Shown: positions 1 to 9,061 of the stretch, in pieces
How positions within the stretch are numbered: position 1 is the stretch's first letter
Layout of the letters: every line of letters begins with the position of its first letter
Assembly (NCBI GenBank): GCA_964649815.1
Contig: CAZYQC010000005.1
Span: 34,582-98,581, forward strand
DNA length: 64,000 bases
Direction of reading: 5' to 3'
Origin: G013214665 sp964649815
Lineage (GTDB): Bacteria; Pseudomonadota; Alphaproteobacteria; Rhodobacterales; Rhodobacteraceae
Made by a program: the position numbers and the translations under genes
The notes under the pieces: generated by a model
Database searches by the model: none
Seen by the model: only the letters and a program-made list of their open reading frames with translations
Told to the model about the DNA's origin: nothing

Positions 1-689
1 TCGGCTTTGTCGTCCATAACGATCCGGCCAAGTTCCATGACATAGCCATAATCTGCTGCGTCCAGAGCCACTTTGGCATTCTGTTCGACCAGCATCATCG
101 TCACCTTTTGCTCTTTGTTCAGACGCACAATGATCTCAAAAATTTCCTGCGTCAAAAGAGGGGACAGGCCCAGGCTTGGTTCGTCCAAAAGCATAAGCTT
201 GGGTTTGGACATCAATCCGCGTCCGATCGCCAACATCTGCTGCTGGCCGCCGGACAATGTGCCGGCGCGCTGATCTTTGCGCTCTTTCAGGATGGGGAAA
301 TAGGAATAGACCATTTCCTCGTCCGTGCCGATGGCACCGCGGTCAGTCCGCGTATAGGCGCCCATTGCGATGTTTTCGCCCACTGTCATGAGCGGAAAGA
401 TCTCGCGGCCTTCTGGCACGTGCACGATACCTCTGCGCACAATGGCATCAGCCTCCATGCGCTGAATGTCGGCACCTTCCATTTTGACGGTGCCTTTTTC
501 CGGGTCCATGACGCCAGAAATGGTCTTGAGCAGCGTCGTTTTCCCAGCACCATTCGCGCCCAGGACAGTGACGATTTGGCCTTCGTTGACTTTGAGGCTG
601 ACACCACGAATGGCCATGATCGGGCCATAGTAGCTTTCTAGATTGTCGATTTGCAGGACGACGTTGCCTGATGTTTCTACCGAGCTCAT
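1..689 (-). CDS. livF: Branched-chain amino acid type ABC transporter ATP-binding protein LivF (3' end outside window)
   Basis: This is the second ATPase of a Liv-type (HAAT family) importer and energises uptake at the cytoplasmic face of the membrane. The sequence shows a Walker A (GANGAGKTT) near residue 43, the signature LSGGQQQ near residue 144 and a Walker B ending LLDEP near residue 167, in the order and spacing typical of LivF. About 229 residues are visible of the usual 230-240, so only the last few codons are missing. The ATG at 687-689 overlaps the livG stop in an ATGA, which fixes the start and implies translational coupling. The solute is not revealed by sequence. The adjacent GntR regulator and catabolic cluster make a substrate other than leucine possible. 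Confidence 0.93.
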   Translation of the reverse strand, partial: MSSVETSGNVVLQIDNLESYYGPIMAIRGVSLKVNEGQIVTVLGANGAGKTTLLKTISGVMDPEKGTVKMEGADIQRMEADAIVRRGIVHVPEGREIFPLMTVGENIAMGAYTRTDRGAIGTDEEMVYSYFPILKERKDQRAGTLSGGQQQMLAIGRGLMSKPKLMLLDEPSLGLSPLLTQEIFEIIVRLNKEQKVTMMLVEQNAKVALDAADYGYVMELGRIVMDDKA

Positions 690-1477
690 GCGCGTGATGT
701 CCCCGTTTTAGAAATCTCACCCGTACCCAGGTAAGCTTCGATCACTGCAGGGTGCGACTGCACCTCGGCTGATGTGCCGGTGGCGAGTTCTTTGCCGTCC
801 GACAGGGCCATGACACGGTTCGACACCGCCGAGACGAGGCCCATGTCGTGTTCAACCATCATCACCGAAATGCCCATCTGCTTTTGGATGTCTTCGATCC
901 AAAAGGCCATGTCTTGCGTCTCTTCGACCGACAAACCCGACGCGGGCTCGTCCAGCAGCAGGAGTTTTGGCTGAGACGCTAAAGCGCGCCCAAGTTCGAC
1001 AACCTTGCGCACGCCGTAGGGCAGGCCACCGATCATCTTGTCGCGATAGGCCTGAAGGTCGAGAAATTCGATGACCTCTTCCACGGCTTCGCGATGCCGC
1101 AGTTCCTCTTTGTATGCTTTCGGCGCAAACAGAATGTCAGACAGAACGCCCGTCTTGCGATGGCGATGCCGGCCCACCAGCAGGTTCTGCAAAACGGTCG
1201 CTTGTTCGAACAACTCGATATTTTGGAACGTGCGCGCAATACCGAATTCCGGCACTTGATCCGCGGAATTGGTCAAGAGGTCGTGGCCGTCAAAGCGGAT
1301 CTTGCCCTCTGCCGGATCATAAAAGCGCGAAATCAGGTTAAAGACAGTCGACTTGCCCGCACCGTTTGGACCGACCAAGGCAAAGACTTCACCAGCTTCG
1401 ACGCTGAGCGACACGTTATCGACCGCGACAAGGCCGCCAAACCGCAGCGTGACATTTTCGATCTCAAGCAAGCTCAT
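686..1477 (-). CDS. livG: Branched-chain amino acid type ABC transporter ATP-binding protein LivG
   Basis: This is the first ATPase of the Liv-type importer, partner of LivF, LivH and LivM. The 263-residue protein has Walker A GPNGAGKST near residue 37, the LivG-specific segment after 'GIARTFQNIELF', and Walker B LLLLDEPASGL followed by the switch histidine in VEHDM. The LivG insertion of about 20 residues between the Q-loop and the signature is present. The signature itself is altered: the usual LSxGQ is replaced by LPYGVRKVVELGRAL, a variant common among LivG proteins. The start overlaps the livM stop by 4 bp and the stop overlaps the livF start by 4 bp, so the four genes form one tight operon. 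Confidence 0.95.
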   Translation of the reverse strand: MSLLEIENVTLRFGGLVAVDNVSLSVEAGEVFALVGPNGAGKSTVFNLISRFYDPAEGKIRFDGHDLLTNSADQVPEFGIARTFQNIELFEQATVLQNLLVGRHRHRKTGVLSDILFAPKAYKEELRHREAVEEVIEFLDLQAYRDKMIGGLPYGVRKVVELGRALASQPKLLLLDEPASGLSVEETQDMAFWIEDIQKQMGISVMMVEHDMGLVSAVSNRVMALSDGKELATGTSAEVQSHPAVIEAYLGTGEISKTGTSRA

Positions 1478-2580
1478 TGGATACGGTCCGTTTTGAGGTA
1501 AGACTTCTGCCGCTTGAACATGTCTTTCCGGTAGAAGGGGAAGAGCTCGAAATAGGTGCGGATTTTAAGCCAACGCCCATAGAGACCCATCGGTTCAAAG
1601 AGGATGAAGCACACCAGAATAAAGGCGAACATCGCACTTTCCAGGCCTGGAATGTTGATGTTGACGTCAAAGGTGTTGGCCAGGAACGAGCGCCCGTTTG
1701 CAATGGCAACCGGGATGATCCCCACGACAATCGCGCCGAAAAAGGCGCCGTGAATAAAGCCAAGGCCGCCGATGACGATCATCAGCAAGAGCGTGATGGA
1801 CATAACCAGGTCAAAGGTCTCGTTCGTCACATAGCCCGCAGAGTGGCCAAAAAGCCCCCCGGCAAGCCCGGCCGCAGTGGCGGACAGGAAGAACGACGTG
1901 GCTTTGGTACGCGTGAGGTTGATGCCCATTGCGCGGGCCGAGATTTCGCTGTCTCTGACCGCAGTAAAGCTGCGCCCGGTCGGGGTGCGCAGCAGATTGC
2001 GGTAGAACCAGACCAGCAAGATGGTGATGAAGAGGACAAGATAGTAGAACTTGTAGGGTGTCGAATAACGGTTCACTTCGATGCCGAAGATGTTGATATC
2101 GGGCACCGCGGCCCCGGCGATACCACCTGTCCAAGGTTCTGCCAAAACGACAAAGTCACTGGTCAGAATGGACATCGCAAGCGTCGCAAGAGCCAGGTAA
2201 ACGCCGTGCAGCCTTAGCACAGGCAGCGCGATGAGCGTCCCCAAGAGACCAGCCAAAATGCCGGACAGCGGAAAGGCCACGATCCAGGGAAGACCTGCGT
2301 TCAAGAGGTTGATATTGATGTAGCACCCCAGAGCCATAAAGGTCGCGTGCCCCAGGCTCGGCAGGCCGGTGTGACCGGTGAGCAGCATCAATCCCATGCC
2401 CGCGATTGCAAGGATGAGAACACCAGTGATTTCCCCCAAAAGGTACGGATCCCCAATCGCTACGAAATAGAGCGGTGTGGCGAGAAACAGCAGCAGCAAA
2501 AGCGCATACGATGTCGCCTGCGTGCTGTGTTTAAAAAGGCGAATATCTGCGTCGTAAGATGTTTTGAATACAAAGCGCAT
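1474..2580 (-). CDS. livM: Branched-chain amino acid type ABC transporter permease LivM
   Basis: This inner-membrane permease pairs with LivH to form the translocation channel. The 368-residue protein has a poorly conserved hydrophilic N-terminus of about 25 residues and then roughly ten hydrophobic segments. Typical LivM signatures are visible: TGHTGLPSLGHATFMALG near residues 68-85, and the cytoplasmic EAA-like loop with 'GRSFTAVRDSEISARAMGI' near residues 200-220. The start ATG lies 4 bp after the livH stop. A long charged C-terminal tail ends the protein. Order and overlaps match the standard livHMGF arrangement. Confidence 0.94.
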   Translation of the reverse strand: MRFVFKTSYDADIRLFKHSTQATSYALLLLLFLATPLYFVAIGDPYLLGEITGVLILAIAGMGLMLLTGHTGLPSLGHATFMALGCYININLLNAGLPWIVAFPLSGILAGLLGTLIALPVLRLHGVYLALATLAMSILTSDFVVLAEPWTGGIAGAAVPDINIFGIEVNRYSTPYKFYYLVLFITILLVWFYRNLLRTPTGRSFTAVRDSEISARAMGINLTRTKATSFFLSATAAGLAGGLFGHSAGYVTNETFDLVMSITLLLMIVIGGLGFIHGAFFGAIVVGIIPVAIANGRSFLANTFDVNINIPGLESAMFAFILVCFILFEPMGLYGRWLKIRTYFELFPFYRKDMFKRQKSYLKTDRIQ

Positions 2581-2584
2581 GAGC

Positions 2585-3460
2585 TTACACCTTCTTCTTT
2601 TGAGTTTGCGAGAAGATGCCGCCGGGACGGAAGATCAAGATCAACAGCAAGATCGCGTAAGGCGCAATCTGGCTGACACCCGGTGGGCCATACCGCGATG
2701 CCAAAGGTTCGACCACGCCGATGATCAACCCACCGACCAATGCGCCCGGCAATGAGCCAAATCCGCCGATGGCCGCAGCGGCAAAGGCTTTGATGCCCAA
2801 CAGTCCGGTCGCAGGATCAATCGCGCCTTTGGAGGCGAAAAGAATACCGGCAACCGCCGCCACCATGCCCGACAAACCCCAAACAAGACTGTGAATGCGG
2901 CGCACGGGGATGCCCATATAGTAAGCCGCCAACTGGTTTTGCGACGCAGCCTGCATCGCAAGGCCCATCCGCGTGCGCGAAAAGAAGAGGTAAAAGAGGA
3001 ATGTCAGCACCGCTGTGACAACGACGATCAGAACTTCGTCTACGCCCAAAACCAATCCACCAGACCGAATGTCCTGGCCTGCGTAAGGTGTTTCAAGCGA
3101 GGTCGGTTCATGCGTCCAGAACGTGCCCGCGAAAAAGCGGATGATAAAGCCCATAGCGATGGTCATGATGACAATCGACGTCTGAGATTGTCCGAACATG
3201 TGACGCAGGATGCCCCAGTTAAAGAGATATCCAAACACGCCCATCACCAAGATGGACAGCGGCACCGCCAGCCAGAAATTCAAGCCTAAATATTCATGGT
3301 TGGTAAACCCGATGCAGACGAATGCGCCCAGCATCATGAAATCGCCTTGGGCAAAGTTCACCGCCTCGGTCGCTTTGTAGATAAGCACAAAGCCAAGTGC
3401 GATCAGCCCATAGACACACCCATTGGCCAAGCCGCTCAGCAGCAGCTGCAGAAAATCCAT
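2585..3460 (-). CDS. livH: Branched-chain amino acid type ABC transporter permease LivH
   Basis: This inner-membrane permease is the partner of LivM. The start was set at the ATG at 3458-3460 because a strong ribosome binding site (GGAGGAG) lies 6 nt upstream, and the resulting N-terminus (MDFLQLLLSGLANGCVYGL) is the classical LivH start. The open frame runs 43 codons further upstream without support. The protein is 291 residues with about eight hydrophobic segments, including the LivH signature ALGFVLIYKATEAVNFAQGD. It is the first gene of the operon. The roughly 260 bp upstream, up to the gntR gene, should hold the promoter. No periplasmic binding protein gene (livK) is present in the window; it may lie beyond the left edge. 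Confidence 0.94.
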   Translation of the reverse strand: MDFLQLLLSGLANGCVYGLIALGFVLIYKATEAVNFAQGDFMMLGAFVCIGFTNHEYLGLNFWLAVPLSILVMGVFGYLFNWGILRHMFGQSQTSIVIMTIAMGFIIRFFAGTFWTHEPTSLETPYAGQDIRSGGLVLGVDEVLIVVVTAVLTFLFYLFFSRTRMGLAMQAASQNQLAAYYMGIPVRRIHSLVWGLSGMVAAVAGILFASKGAIDPATGLLGIKAFAAAAIGGFGSLPGALVGGLIIGVVEPLASRYGPPGVSQIAPYAILLLILIFRPGGIFSQTQKKKV

Positions 3461-3723
3461 ATATCTCCTCCCACAGGCCACCGACGTCTTTGAGTTCTTT
3501 TGCGCTAAAAAGCTGCAATACGGCCTGGGGCAGTAGGTAGTATATTGCTTGGGCTTTATCCAAGGCTCAAAAGCGGGGAAGGGGCCCAAGAACGCAAACT
3601 AACGTAACGTTCCATTTCCGCTTTTGCATAGCTTTTAAACAATGAGCAAATTTGTCTCGTTTTTTGCTCTAAGTTGTGGCGCGCCGTTCAGAATAATCGG
3701 AACGCACGAGGTTTTCGGGGGCG

Positions 3724-4416
3724 TTATTCAAAGTATTCTGGGTGCGCTTTGTGCACATCGGAAATAATGCCTTCGATGCGAGACAGGTGCATTCGAATTG
3801 CCGCAGTAGCAGTGGCTTCGTCTCTGTGCCGCAAGGCATCCGCCAAACGGCAATGATCATTCCAGAGAAACTCGGCCTCGCGCTCGGGCGCGTCGGTCAG
3901 ATGGCGCAACCGGTCAACAGCGCGCTTTGCCACGTCGATTGTTTCGGAGGCCAGCGGATGACCGGCGAGCTCACAAATGAAGCTGTGGAATTCAAAGTCG
4001 AGCCGGTCGAATTCGGCTGTGTCGCCCATGTCTAGGGCCTTACGTTGGGCCACAATGTTGATCTGCAACTCGGCCGCACGGATGTCATCCCATACGGCAC
4101 AAGCGCTGCGGATGACTTCGAGTTCTACGGCCAAGCGAACAAAGCGGTCGTGCAAGATGCGTTGCATTGAAAAGCCACGCACTTCGGTCGCCTTTTGCGG
4201 CCTGATCAACAAGAGATCGAGGGTCGACAAGCGCGCGAATGCGTCGCGAACCGGCTGGCGTGACACGCCTAGACGCTTTGCTGTTTCACTTTCCGACACT
4301 TTGGTGCCGGGCAGCAGCGTCAGGGTCTGCAATTCGTTATAGAGATGTTCAAAGACAACGTCGGCTGTCGTTCTTCGCTCCAAAAATCCTGAGATTTCTA
4401 GCATCGTTGAGTTCAC
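3724..4416 (-). CDS. GntR family transcriptional regulator (FadR/FCD subfamily)
   Basis: This is a 230-residue cytoplasmic DNA-binding regulator. An N-terminal winged helix (residues about 20-80) contains the GntR pattern L-x-PG-x-KVSE followed by AKRLGVSRQPVRDAF. The C-terminal two thirds is an all-helical FCD ligand domain with candidate metal-binding residues in DFEFHSFI and a later RMHLSRIE. The GTG at 4416 is taken as start because AGGGA lies about 5 nt upstream; an ATG 12 nt further in is an alternative without a good ribosome binding site. FCD regulators usually sense an organic acid and control an adjacent catabolic operon. Here the likely targets are livHMGF and/or the neighbouring GST-NIPSNAP-ThDP genes. 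The ligand is unknown. Confidence 0.9.
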   Translation of the reverse strand: MNSTMLEISGFLERRTTADVVFEHLYNELQTLTLLPGTKVSESETAKRLGVSRQPVRDAFARLSTLDLLLIRPQKATEVRGFSMQRILHDRFVRLAVELEVIRSACAVWDDIRAAELQINIVAQRKALDMGDTAEFDRLDFEFHSFICELAGHPLASETIDVAKRAVDRLRHLTDAPEREAEFLWNDHCRLADALRHRDEATATAAIRMHLSRIEGIISDVHKAHPEYFE

Positions 4417-4649
4417 TTTGTCCCTGTTGGCCAGATCTTTCGTGACCTGTGCGCAGATTTTTGGTCCTTCTAGGCAAGTCTACGTGTTTCGCCAAGCAAT
4501 GGATCAGTTATCTGTACCGCCAGCGTCTACCATTTGGGCGTCTAGGATACCAGGTGGGTTGGGCGAGGGGGCGATGTCCGATAGGCGGGTGCCCGTCGAT
4601 GTCTGTTCCCGCCGCGCGCTAAGTCGATTCAATAGATCAAGTTGGTCGG

Positions 4650-5279
4650 TTAACCCTCTGGAATTTCGCCGACTTTGTTCGGCACGTGATAACCTTTTTG
4701 CACAGCTTCCCGGGCCAAGAGGCGTTTGTACCAGGCCCGCACGTTTGGGAATTGTGTCAGATCAGCCTGGTGCCATTCGTATCTGGAAACCCAAGGCCAA
4801 ACGGCCATGTCCGCGATCGAATACCGCGCGCAGATAAACTCTCTGTCCTTCAGGCGCGTGTCGAGAACAGAATATAGGCGATCTACTTCTGCGCGAAGGC
4901 GTTCTTCGGTGTATGGTGCTTGGCCGGGGTTGAAACGCAAGTAAGCGTGGGCCTGGCCGCACATCGGGCCCAACCCCGACATTTGCCACATAAGCCATTC
5001 AAACACTTCGGTGCGCGGATGACCTTGGGCAGGCAGGAACCGGCCATACTTTTCCGCCAGATAGATCAGGATCGCGCCGGATTCCATGACAGACTGACCC
5101 GTTTCGTTGTCCACAATCACGGGGATTTTGTTGTTCGGACCGATACTCAGGAACGATGGGGTCTTTTGTTCGCCTTGTGAAATATCAACCGCATGTGCCG
5201 TGTAATCCACACCAAGCTCTTCCAGCATGATAGAAATCTTGCGGCCGTTGGGGGTTGCCCAAGTGTATAGGTCAATCAT
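4650..5279 (-). CDS. Glutathione S-transferase family protein (YfcG/YghU-like)
   Basis: This 209-residue cytosolic enzyme has an N-terminal thioredoxin fold and a C-terminal helical domain. The motif TPNGRKISIMLEELG at residues 9-23 is the signature of the Nu-class/YfcG group, where Thr and Asn replace the catalytic Tyr or Cys of other GSTs and the protein often acts as a glutathione-dependent disulfide reductase. The glutathione gamma-glutamyl site 'ESGAILIYLAEKYG' is present near residue 67. It is the last gene of a three-gene operon running from the ThDP enzyme through the NIPSNAP gene (gaps 15 and 24 bp). GGAAG lies 8 nt before the ATG. Its role in the cluster is unproven; dechlorination, isomerisation or detoxification are possible. 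Confidence 0.88.
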   Translation of the reverse strand: MIDLYTWATPNGRKISIMLEELGVDYTAHAVDISQGEQKTPSFLSIGPNNKIPVIVDNETGQSVMESGAILIYLAEKYGRFLPAQGHPRTEVFEWLMWQMSGLGPMCGQAHAYLRFNPGQAPYTEERLRAEVDRLYSVLDTRLKDREFICARYSIADMAVWPWVSRYEWHQADLTQFPNVRAWYKRLLAREAVQKGYHVPNKVGEIPEG

Positions 5280-5303
5280 TGGGATAACTTCCGTGCAAAG
5301 CGT

Positions 5304-5648
5304 TTACCTCGCCATATCGAGGGTGGGGTCATCGTTGGCCCAAGGGCTGAAAGGCGCCGGGATCAAGATTTTGTTTTCCTGCGCAATCGGCAAATCGCGC
5401 ACCTTTGCGATATAGGCCAGCCAGCGCGGATCAGAATTCAACCGCGCGCGGCGTTCTTCTCGTTCCGCGTAATCTTTGTAGGCCCACATATGAACAACTT
5501 GGTGCAAAGTACCAATATCGCTGGAGAAATAGCCAACTAGCCTGCCCAAGATGCCGCGCTGAATGTCCAGGCCCTCGGCCTCATACAGCGACAAATACTT
5601 GGGGACAGTGCCGATTTTGAGTGTGTATATCCGTTGTTCAACGATCAT
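5304..5648 (-). CDS. NIPSNAP family protein
   Basis: This is a small 114-residue cytoplasmic protein with the dimeric alpha-beta barrel fold of the NIPSNAP family. The family pattern is visible: an opening beta strand EQRIYTL with its conserved Y, then G-x-x-x-x-Y/F (KIGTVPKYLSLYEAEG), and a central 'HMWAYKDYAERE' followed by 'WLAYIAKVRDL'. Bacterial NIPSNAP genes recur in catabolic operons, but no general biochemical activity is established. AAGGA lies 8 nt before the ATG. It sits between the ThDP enzyme (15 bp gap) and a GST gene (24 bp gap), so it is probably translated from the same mRNA and acts on the same pathway. Confidence 0.88.
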   Translation of the reverse strand: MIVEQRIYTLKIGTVPKYLSLYEAEGLDIQRGILGRLVGYFSSDIGTLHQVVHMWAYKDYAEREERRARLNSDPRWLAYIAKVRDLPIAQENKILIPAPFSPWANDDPTLDMAR

Positions 5649-5663
5649 GATTTTGATCCTTTG

Positions 5664-7346
5664 CTATTTTGCCCGACCCTGGGCTGTTGCCTCGGACAAG
5701 GATTGTGTTGGCGTCAAAGCCTCAGGATCAACGACCAGTTCGATCAAATATCCGCCTTTGGCGTTTCGTGCGCGATCCAGGGCGGCGGGAAAATCCTCCG
5801 TCCGCGCAACGCGCTCGCCGCCGATGCCGAAGGCCGCGGCATAGGCGACAAAGTCTGGGTTAAAGAGATCCGTCGCGATTTTGCGGTCAGGGTAGTGCCG
5901 TTCCTGGTGCATGCGGATTGTTCCAAGCATGCCATTGTTCACAACAAGATAGATGATGTCCAAATCATAAAGTCGTGCTGTCGCAAGCTCTTGCGCGCAC
6001 ATCATAAAGCACCCATCGCCGGAAAAACTGATGACCGGCTGCGCGGGAGACGCGATTTTCGCCGCCACCGCCGCAGGAACACCATAGCCCATTGACCCGC
6101 TCGTTGGGGCAACTTGCGTCCGGTAATGGCAATGTTGATGAAAGCGGTGCGGCCAAACGGTGTAATTGCCAGCCCCGTTCGTAAAGACTGTGTCCTTTGG
6201 CATTGTGCGTGAGATATGCGCCACGACGTGGCCCATGTTCAACGCGCCTGCCACCTCTGTCGGCTCAAGGAAACGCTCATAATCGGCGCGCTGTTCTTTT
6301 ACCCAATCGTTCCACCTTGCCGGACCGTCTGAGACAGCGATCGCCTCTGCGGCGTCGAAAAATGCCTGGGCGCTTGAATGGATCGAAAGAGTTGGATTGT
6401 AGACATGGCCCAAATCCTCTCCGCCCGGATGGACATGGACAAAATCCATTTGCGGATCAGGTATTGAGATGAGCGTATAGCCCTGCGTCGTCATCTCACC
6501 CAAACGCGATCCAACGACGATCAAAAGATCCACCTCATCGGCAATTCGTCGACGCAAATTCGGAAGAGGCGCAATGCCCAGGACACCGACATAGTTCGGG
6601 TGGCTATTGTCAACATAGTCCTGGCATCGAAAACTGGTCGCAACGGGCAGGCCAAGGCGTTCTGCAAAGGCCATTGCGGATTGAGCGACCGATGCGCTCC
6701 ACCCTGGGCCACCAACGAGCATCAGCGGCTTTTTCGCAGCCGACAGGCGTGCTTGCAAATCGGACATTGCGTCTGGCGACGGCGCTGGGGCGGCAACAGG
6801 CGTCGGGGTCAGGTCTGGGACCAGCGCCTCTTCGCTAAGCATATCTTCTGGCAAAGCCAGCACGACAGGGCCTGGCCGACCCGACAGCGCCGTCTTCCAA
6901 GCCCGCGACAGGTATTCGGGAATGCGCGCCGGATCGGTGATTTCGGCAACCCATTTCGCCATTTCCCCAAAGATGCGCCGATAGTCCATTTCTTGAAAGG
7001 CTTCTCGATCCGTGATGGATCGGCCAACCTGACCGATAAGAACGATCATCGGTGTGCTGTCTTGAAAGGCCGTATGGATGCCGTTGGACGCATTCGTCGC
7101 GCCGGGGCCGCGTGTGACGGCGCAAATACCCGGGCGGCCCGTCATCTTGGCGTAGGCGTCGGCCATGTTGGCGGCGGCACCCTCTTGCCGGCACACGACC
7201 GTTTTGATCGTGTCCTGGTGATTGTGCAGCCCGTCCAGCAAATCAAGAAAACTCTCGCCCGGGACGCAAAAGACAGTGTCAGCGCCCAAGACCCGCAATT
7301 GATCCGCTAAGATATGCCCACCAAGCCGTGATGACAGCTGACCCAT
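5664..7346 (-). CDS. Thiamine diphosphate-dependent enzyme, acetolactate synthase/decarboxylase-like
   Basis: This 560-residue protein has the full three-domain plan of the IlvB/benzoylformate decarboxylase superfamily. The N-terminal pyrimidine-binding domain carries the catalytic glutamate in CRQEGAAANMADAYAKMTG near residue 50. A central domain follows at about residues 190-320. The C-terminal pyrophosphate-binding domain carries the metal motif GDG...NN (SFSGDGCFMM to VVNNGMLG) near residues 435-465. The ATG at 7346 was chosen because GGAG lies 8 nt upstream; the open frame extends 60 codons further but is unlike the family. It heads a divergent pair with the oxidoreductase gene at 7560. 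It is not the housekeeping acetolactate synthase, since no small subunit is nearby. It most likely decarboxylates or ligates a 2-oxo acid of the cluster's pathway. Confidence 0.88.
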   Translation of the reverse strand: MGQLSSRLGGHILADQLRVLGADTVFCVPGESFLDLLDGLHNHQDTIKTVVCRQEGAAANMADAYAKMTGRPGICAVTRGPGATNASNGIHTAFQDSTPMIVLIGQVGRSITDREAFQEMDYRRIFGEMAKWVAEITDPARIPEYLSRAWKTALSGRPGPVVLALPEDMLSEEALVPDLTPTPVAAPAPSPDAMSDLQARLSAAKKPLMLVGGPGWSASVAQSAMAFAERLGLPVATSFRCQDYVDNSHPNYVGVLGIAPLPNLRRRIADEVDLLIVVGSRLGEMTTQGYTLISIPDPQMDFVHVHPGGEDLGHVYNPTLSIHSSAQAFFDAAEAIAVSDGPARWNDWVKEQRADYERFLEPTEVAGALNMGHVVAHISRTMPKDTVFTNGAGNYTVWPHRFHQHCHYRTQVAPTSGSMGYGVPAAVAAKIASPAQPVISFSGDGCFMMCAQELATARLYDLDIIYLVVNNGMLGTIRMHQERHYPDRKIATDLFNPDFVAYAAAFGIGGERVARTEDFPAALDRARNAKGGYLIELVVDPEALTPTQSLSEATAQGRAK

Positions 7347-7559
7347 GACCGAGACTCCTTTTTCGAGCAGCATGCGCGGGAAGCAAGCAGCGTCAAGCCA
7401 ATGATGACCCGCACAAGCGCTGTAAAGAGCACAGTCCGGCCGTTGAAAGGGCTGGTGAAAGAAAGCGGTTGACCTAAAGCTACCTTGAGGAATTAGCGTC
7501 CGGGGCAACGTCGAAACGCAAAGCATGCCGCTTTGCGCATCAACAAAGGACTAAAGCGA

Positions 7560-8141
7560 ATGCACGTGCTCACGGTACTGGATCATCCGAACAAAGCGTC
7601 CTTTACCGCCGCAGCAGCGCGTCACTTTATGGACGGCGCGCGCGCGGCCGGACACAGTGTCGAGCTTGCCGATTTGAACGCAGAAGGGTTTGATCCGCGC
7701 TGGACCCAAGCCGATGTTGACGAGGACATGGCCGCCTTGCCAGACATTCGCGCAGAACAAGAGCGTATTGCGCGTGCAGATGCAATTTGCCTTGCTTTCC
7801 CGCTCTTTTGGTGGGGGATGCCCGCGATGACAAAAGGCTGGGTCGATCGGGTTTGGACATGGGGCTGGGCCTATGATCAGCTGGGCGAACGAGAGGTGTC
7901 GTTGCAACGCAATCGGACCGGCGTCTTGTTGGTTCCGGCTGGCGGAAACTCGGATGACATCGCGAAAGAAGGGTATCTCGACGCGCTGGAGACTGCGTGG
8001 CTGAAAGGTACGTTCGGCTACTTTGGGCTCAAACCGCGGCGTTTGGAAATTCTGTACGGTGCAACAGGATCGCAAAAACGCCGTGAAGCTCTGTTAGAGC
8101 GCAGTTATGACATTGGGCGCACGCTCTCGGAACCTGACTGA
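7560..8141 (+). CDS. NAD(P)H-dependent oxidoreductase, flavodoxin-fold quinone reductase family
   Basis: This 193-residue protein is similar to the KefF/MdaB/NQO1 group of FMN- or FAD-dependent NAD(P)H reductases. The N-terminus HVLTVLDHPNKASFTAAAAR carries the HPN phosphate-binding motif at residues 8-10. The middle shows FPLFWWGMPAMTKGWVDRV, the family signature around the flavin isoalloxazine. The ATG at 7560 has AAGGA about 9 nt upstream; a TTG 27 nt earlier is possible but weaker. It is transcribed divergently from the ThDP enzyme, with 213 bp between them that should hold both promoters. The alpha/beta hydrolase gene follows 77 bp later. The substrate is probably a quinone or nitro/azo aromatic, which is inference only. 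Confidence 0.86.
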   Translation: MHVLTVLDHPNKASFTAAAARHFMDGARAAGHSVELADLNAEGFDPRWTQADVDEDMAALPDIRAEQERIARADAICLAFPLFWWGMPAMTKGWVDRVWTWGWAYDQLGEREVSLQRNRTGVLLVPAGGNSDDIAKEGYLDALETAWLKGTFGYFGLKPRRLEILYGATGSQKRREALLERSYDIGRTLSEPD

Positions 8142-8218
8142 AACGCAGCAATTGCCTTTTCTTGATGCCGAGGCTTAGTCTCGGCGCGTTCAAGACACTG
8201 AGAAAGGCGGCGCCCGCG

Positions 8219-9061
8219 ATGTTCATAACGCTTGATGACGTTACCCTGTTTTTCGACGTTGTAGGCCCCAAGCTGGCCCCCCAAGGCGACGTGATGGCCG
8301 AAAAGCCAACACTGATCGTTTTGCATGGCGGTCCCGGATACGATCACACAACGTTGCGCCCGTATTTTGACCGCTTCGCGGACGTGATGCAGGTCATCTA
8401 CATTGATCATCGCGCCTGTGGACAGTCGACCGGGTCTTTGGACAGCTTGTCCTTGGATCGGTGGGCAGATGACCTTGCGGCATTTTGTGCGGCGCTGGGG
8501 ATCGAGAACCCATATGTTTTTGGCCAATCATTCGGAGGGATGGTTGCTATGCATTACGCGGCGCGCCACCCTGACGGCCCGGCAAAGCTGATCCTTTCGT
8601 CGACGGCTGCATTTTTTCGGTTGGATGAAACAGAAAAGGTCATGCGGCGTTTGGGTGGCGACGGGCCTGCCGAGTTGGCTCGGTCGTTTTTCTCTGACCC
8701 GTCAGAGGCCAAGTTCAAAGCCTATTCCGAAATTTGCGTGCCGCTTTACAGCCCTGCGCCCGCGCCGGACGCAGAAGGTTTCAGAAATCGCGCGATCCAA
8801 AGGCCAGAGGTTGCCGTCCACTTTTTCCAAGATGAGATGAAGCGGATGGACATGCGCGCTGGTATCGCGTCGATTGCCTGTCCCACGTTGGTCTTGGGCG
8901 GCAGCGAAGACCCAGTAACGCCGGTCATCTGCTCAGAAGAGATCGCAGCCTCTATCGGAGACAACGCCGAATTGGTGATCTTCGACAATTGCGGCCACGG
9001 CGTTCACCGAGACGAGCCGGAGCGCGCGGAAAAGGTCATGCGCGCGTTCTTGACCGGCTAG
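8219..9061 (+). CDS. Alpha/beta hydrolase (proline iminopeptidase-like)
   Basis: This 280-residue cytoplasmic hydrolase has the oxyanion-hole motif HGGPGYD near residue 37, the nucleophile elbow GQSFGG near residue 104, and a C-terminal catalytic histidine in NCGHGVHRDEPER. The Asp is probably in GGSEDPVTP. HGGPG is typical of the proline iminopeptidase/tricorn-interacting subfamily, but members also open lactones and C-C bonds in catabolic clusters. The ATG at 8219 is chosen to match the family N-terminus, because the open frame upstream (from 8162) codes for unrelated sequence. The stop overlaps the stop of the convergent GST gene by 4 bp. Confidence 0.87.
   Translation: MFITLDDVTLFFDVVGPKLAPQGDVMAEKPTLIVLHGGPGYDHTTLRPYFDRFADVMQVIYIDHRACGQSTGSLDSLSLDRWADDLAAFCAALGIENPYVFGQSFGGMVAMHYAARHPDGPAKLILSSTAAFFRLDETEKVMRRLGGDGPAELARSFFSDPSEAKFKAYSEICVPLYSPAPAPDAEGFRNRAIQRPEVAVHFFQDEMKRMDMRAGIASIACPTLVLGGSEDPVTPVICSEEIAASIGDNAELVIFDNCGHGVHRDEPERAEKVMRAFLTG

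Noticed and set aside
5664..7346. ThDP enzyme read as housekeeping acetolactate synthase IlvB
   Set aside because: No ilvN/ilvH follows, and the gene sits in an accessory operon with NIPSNAP and GST genes.
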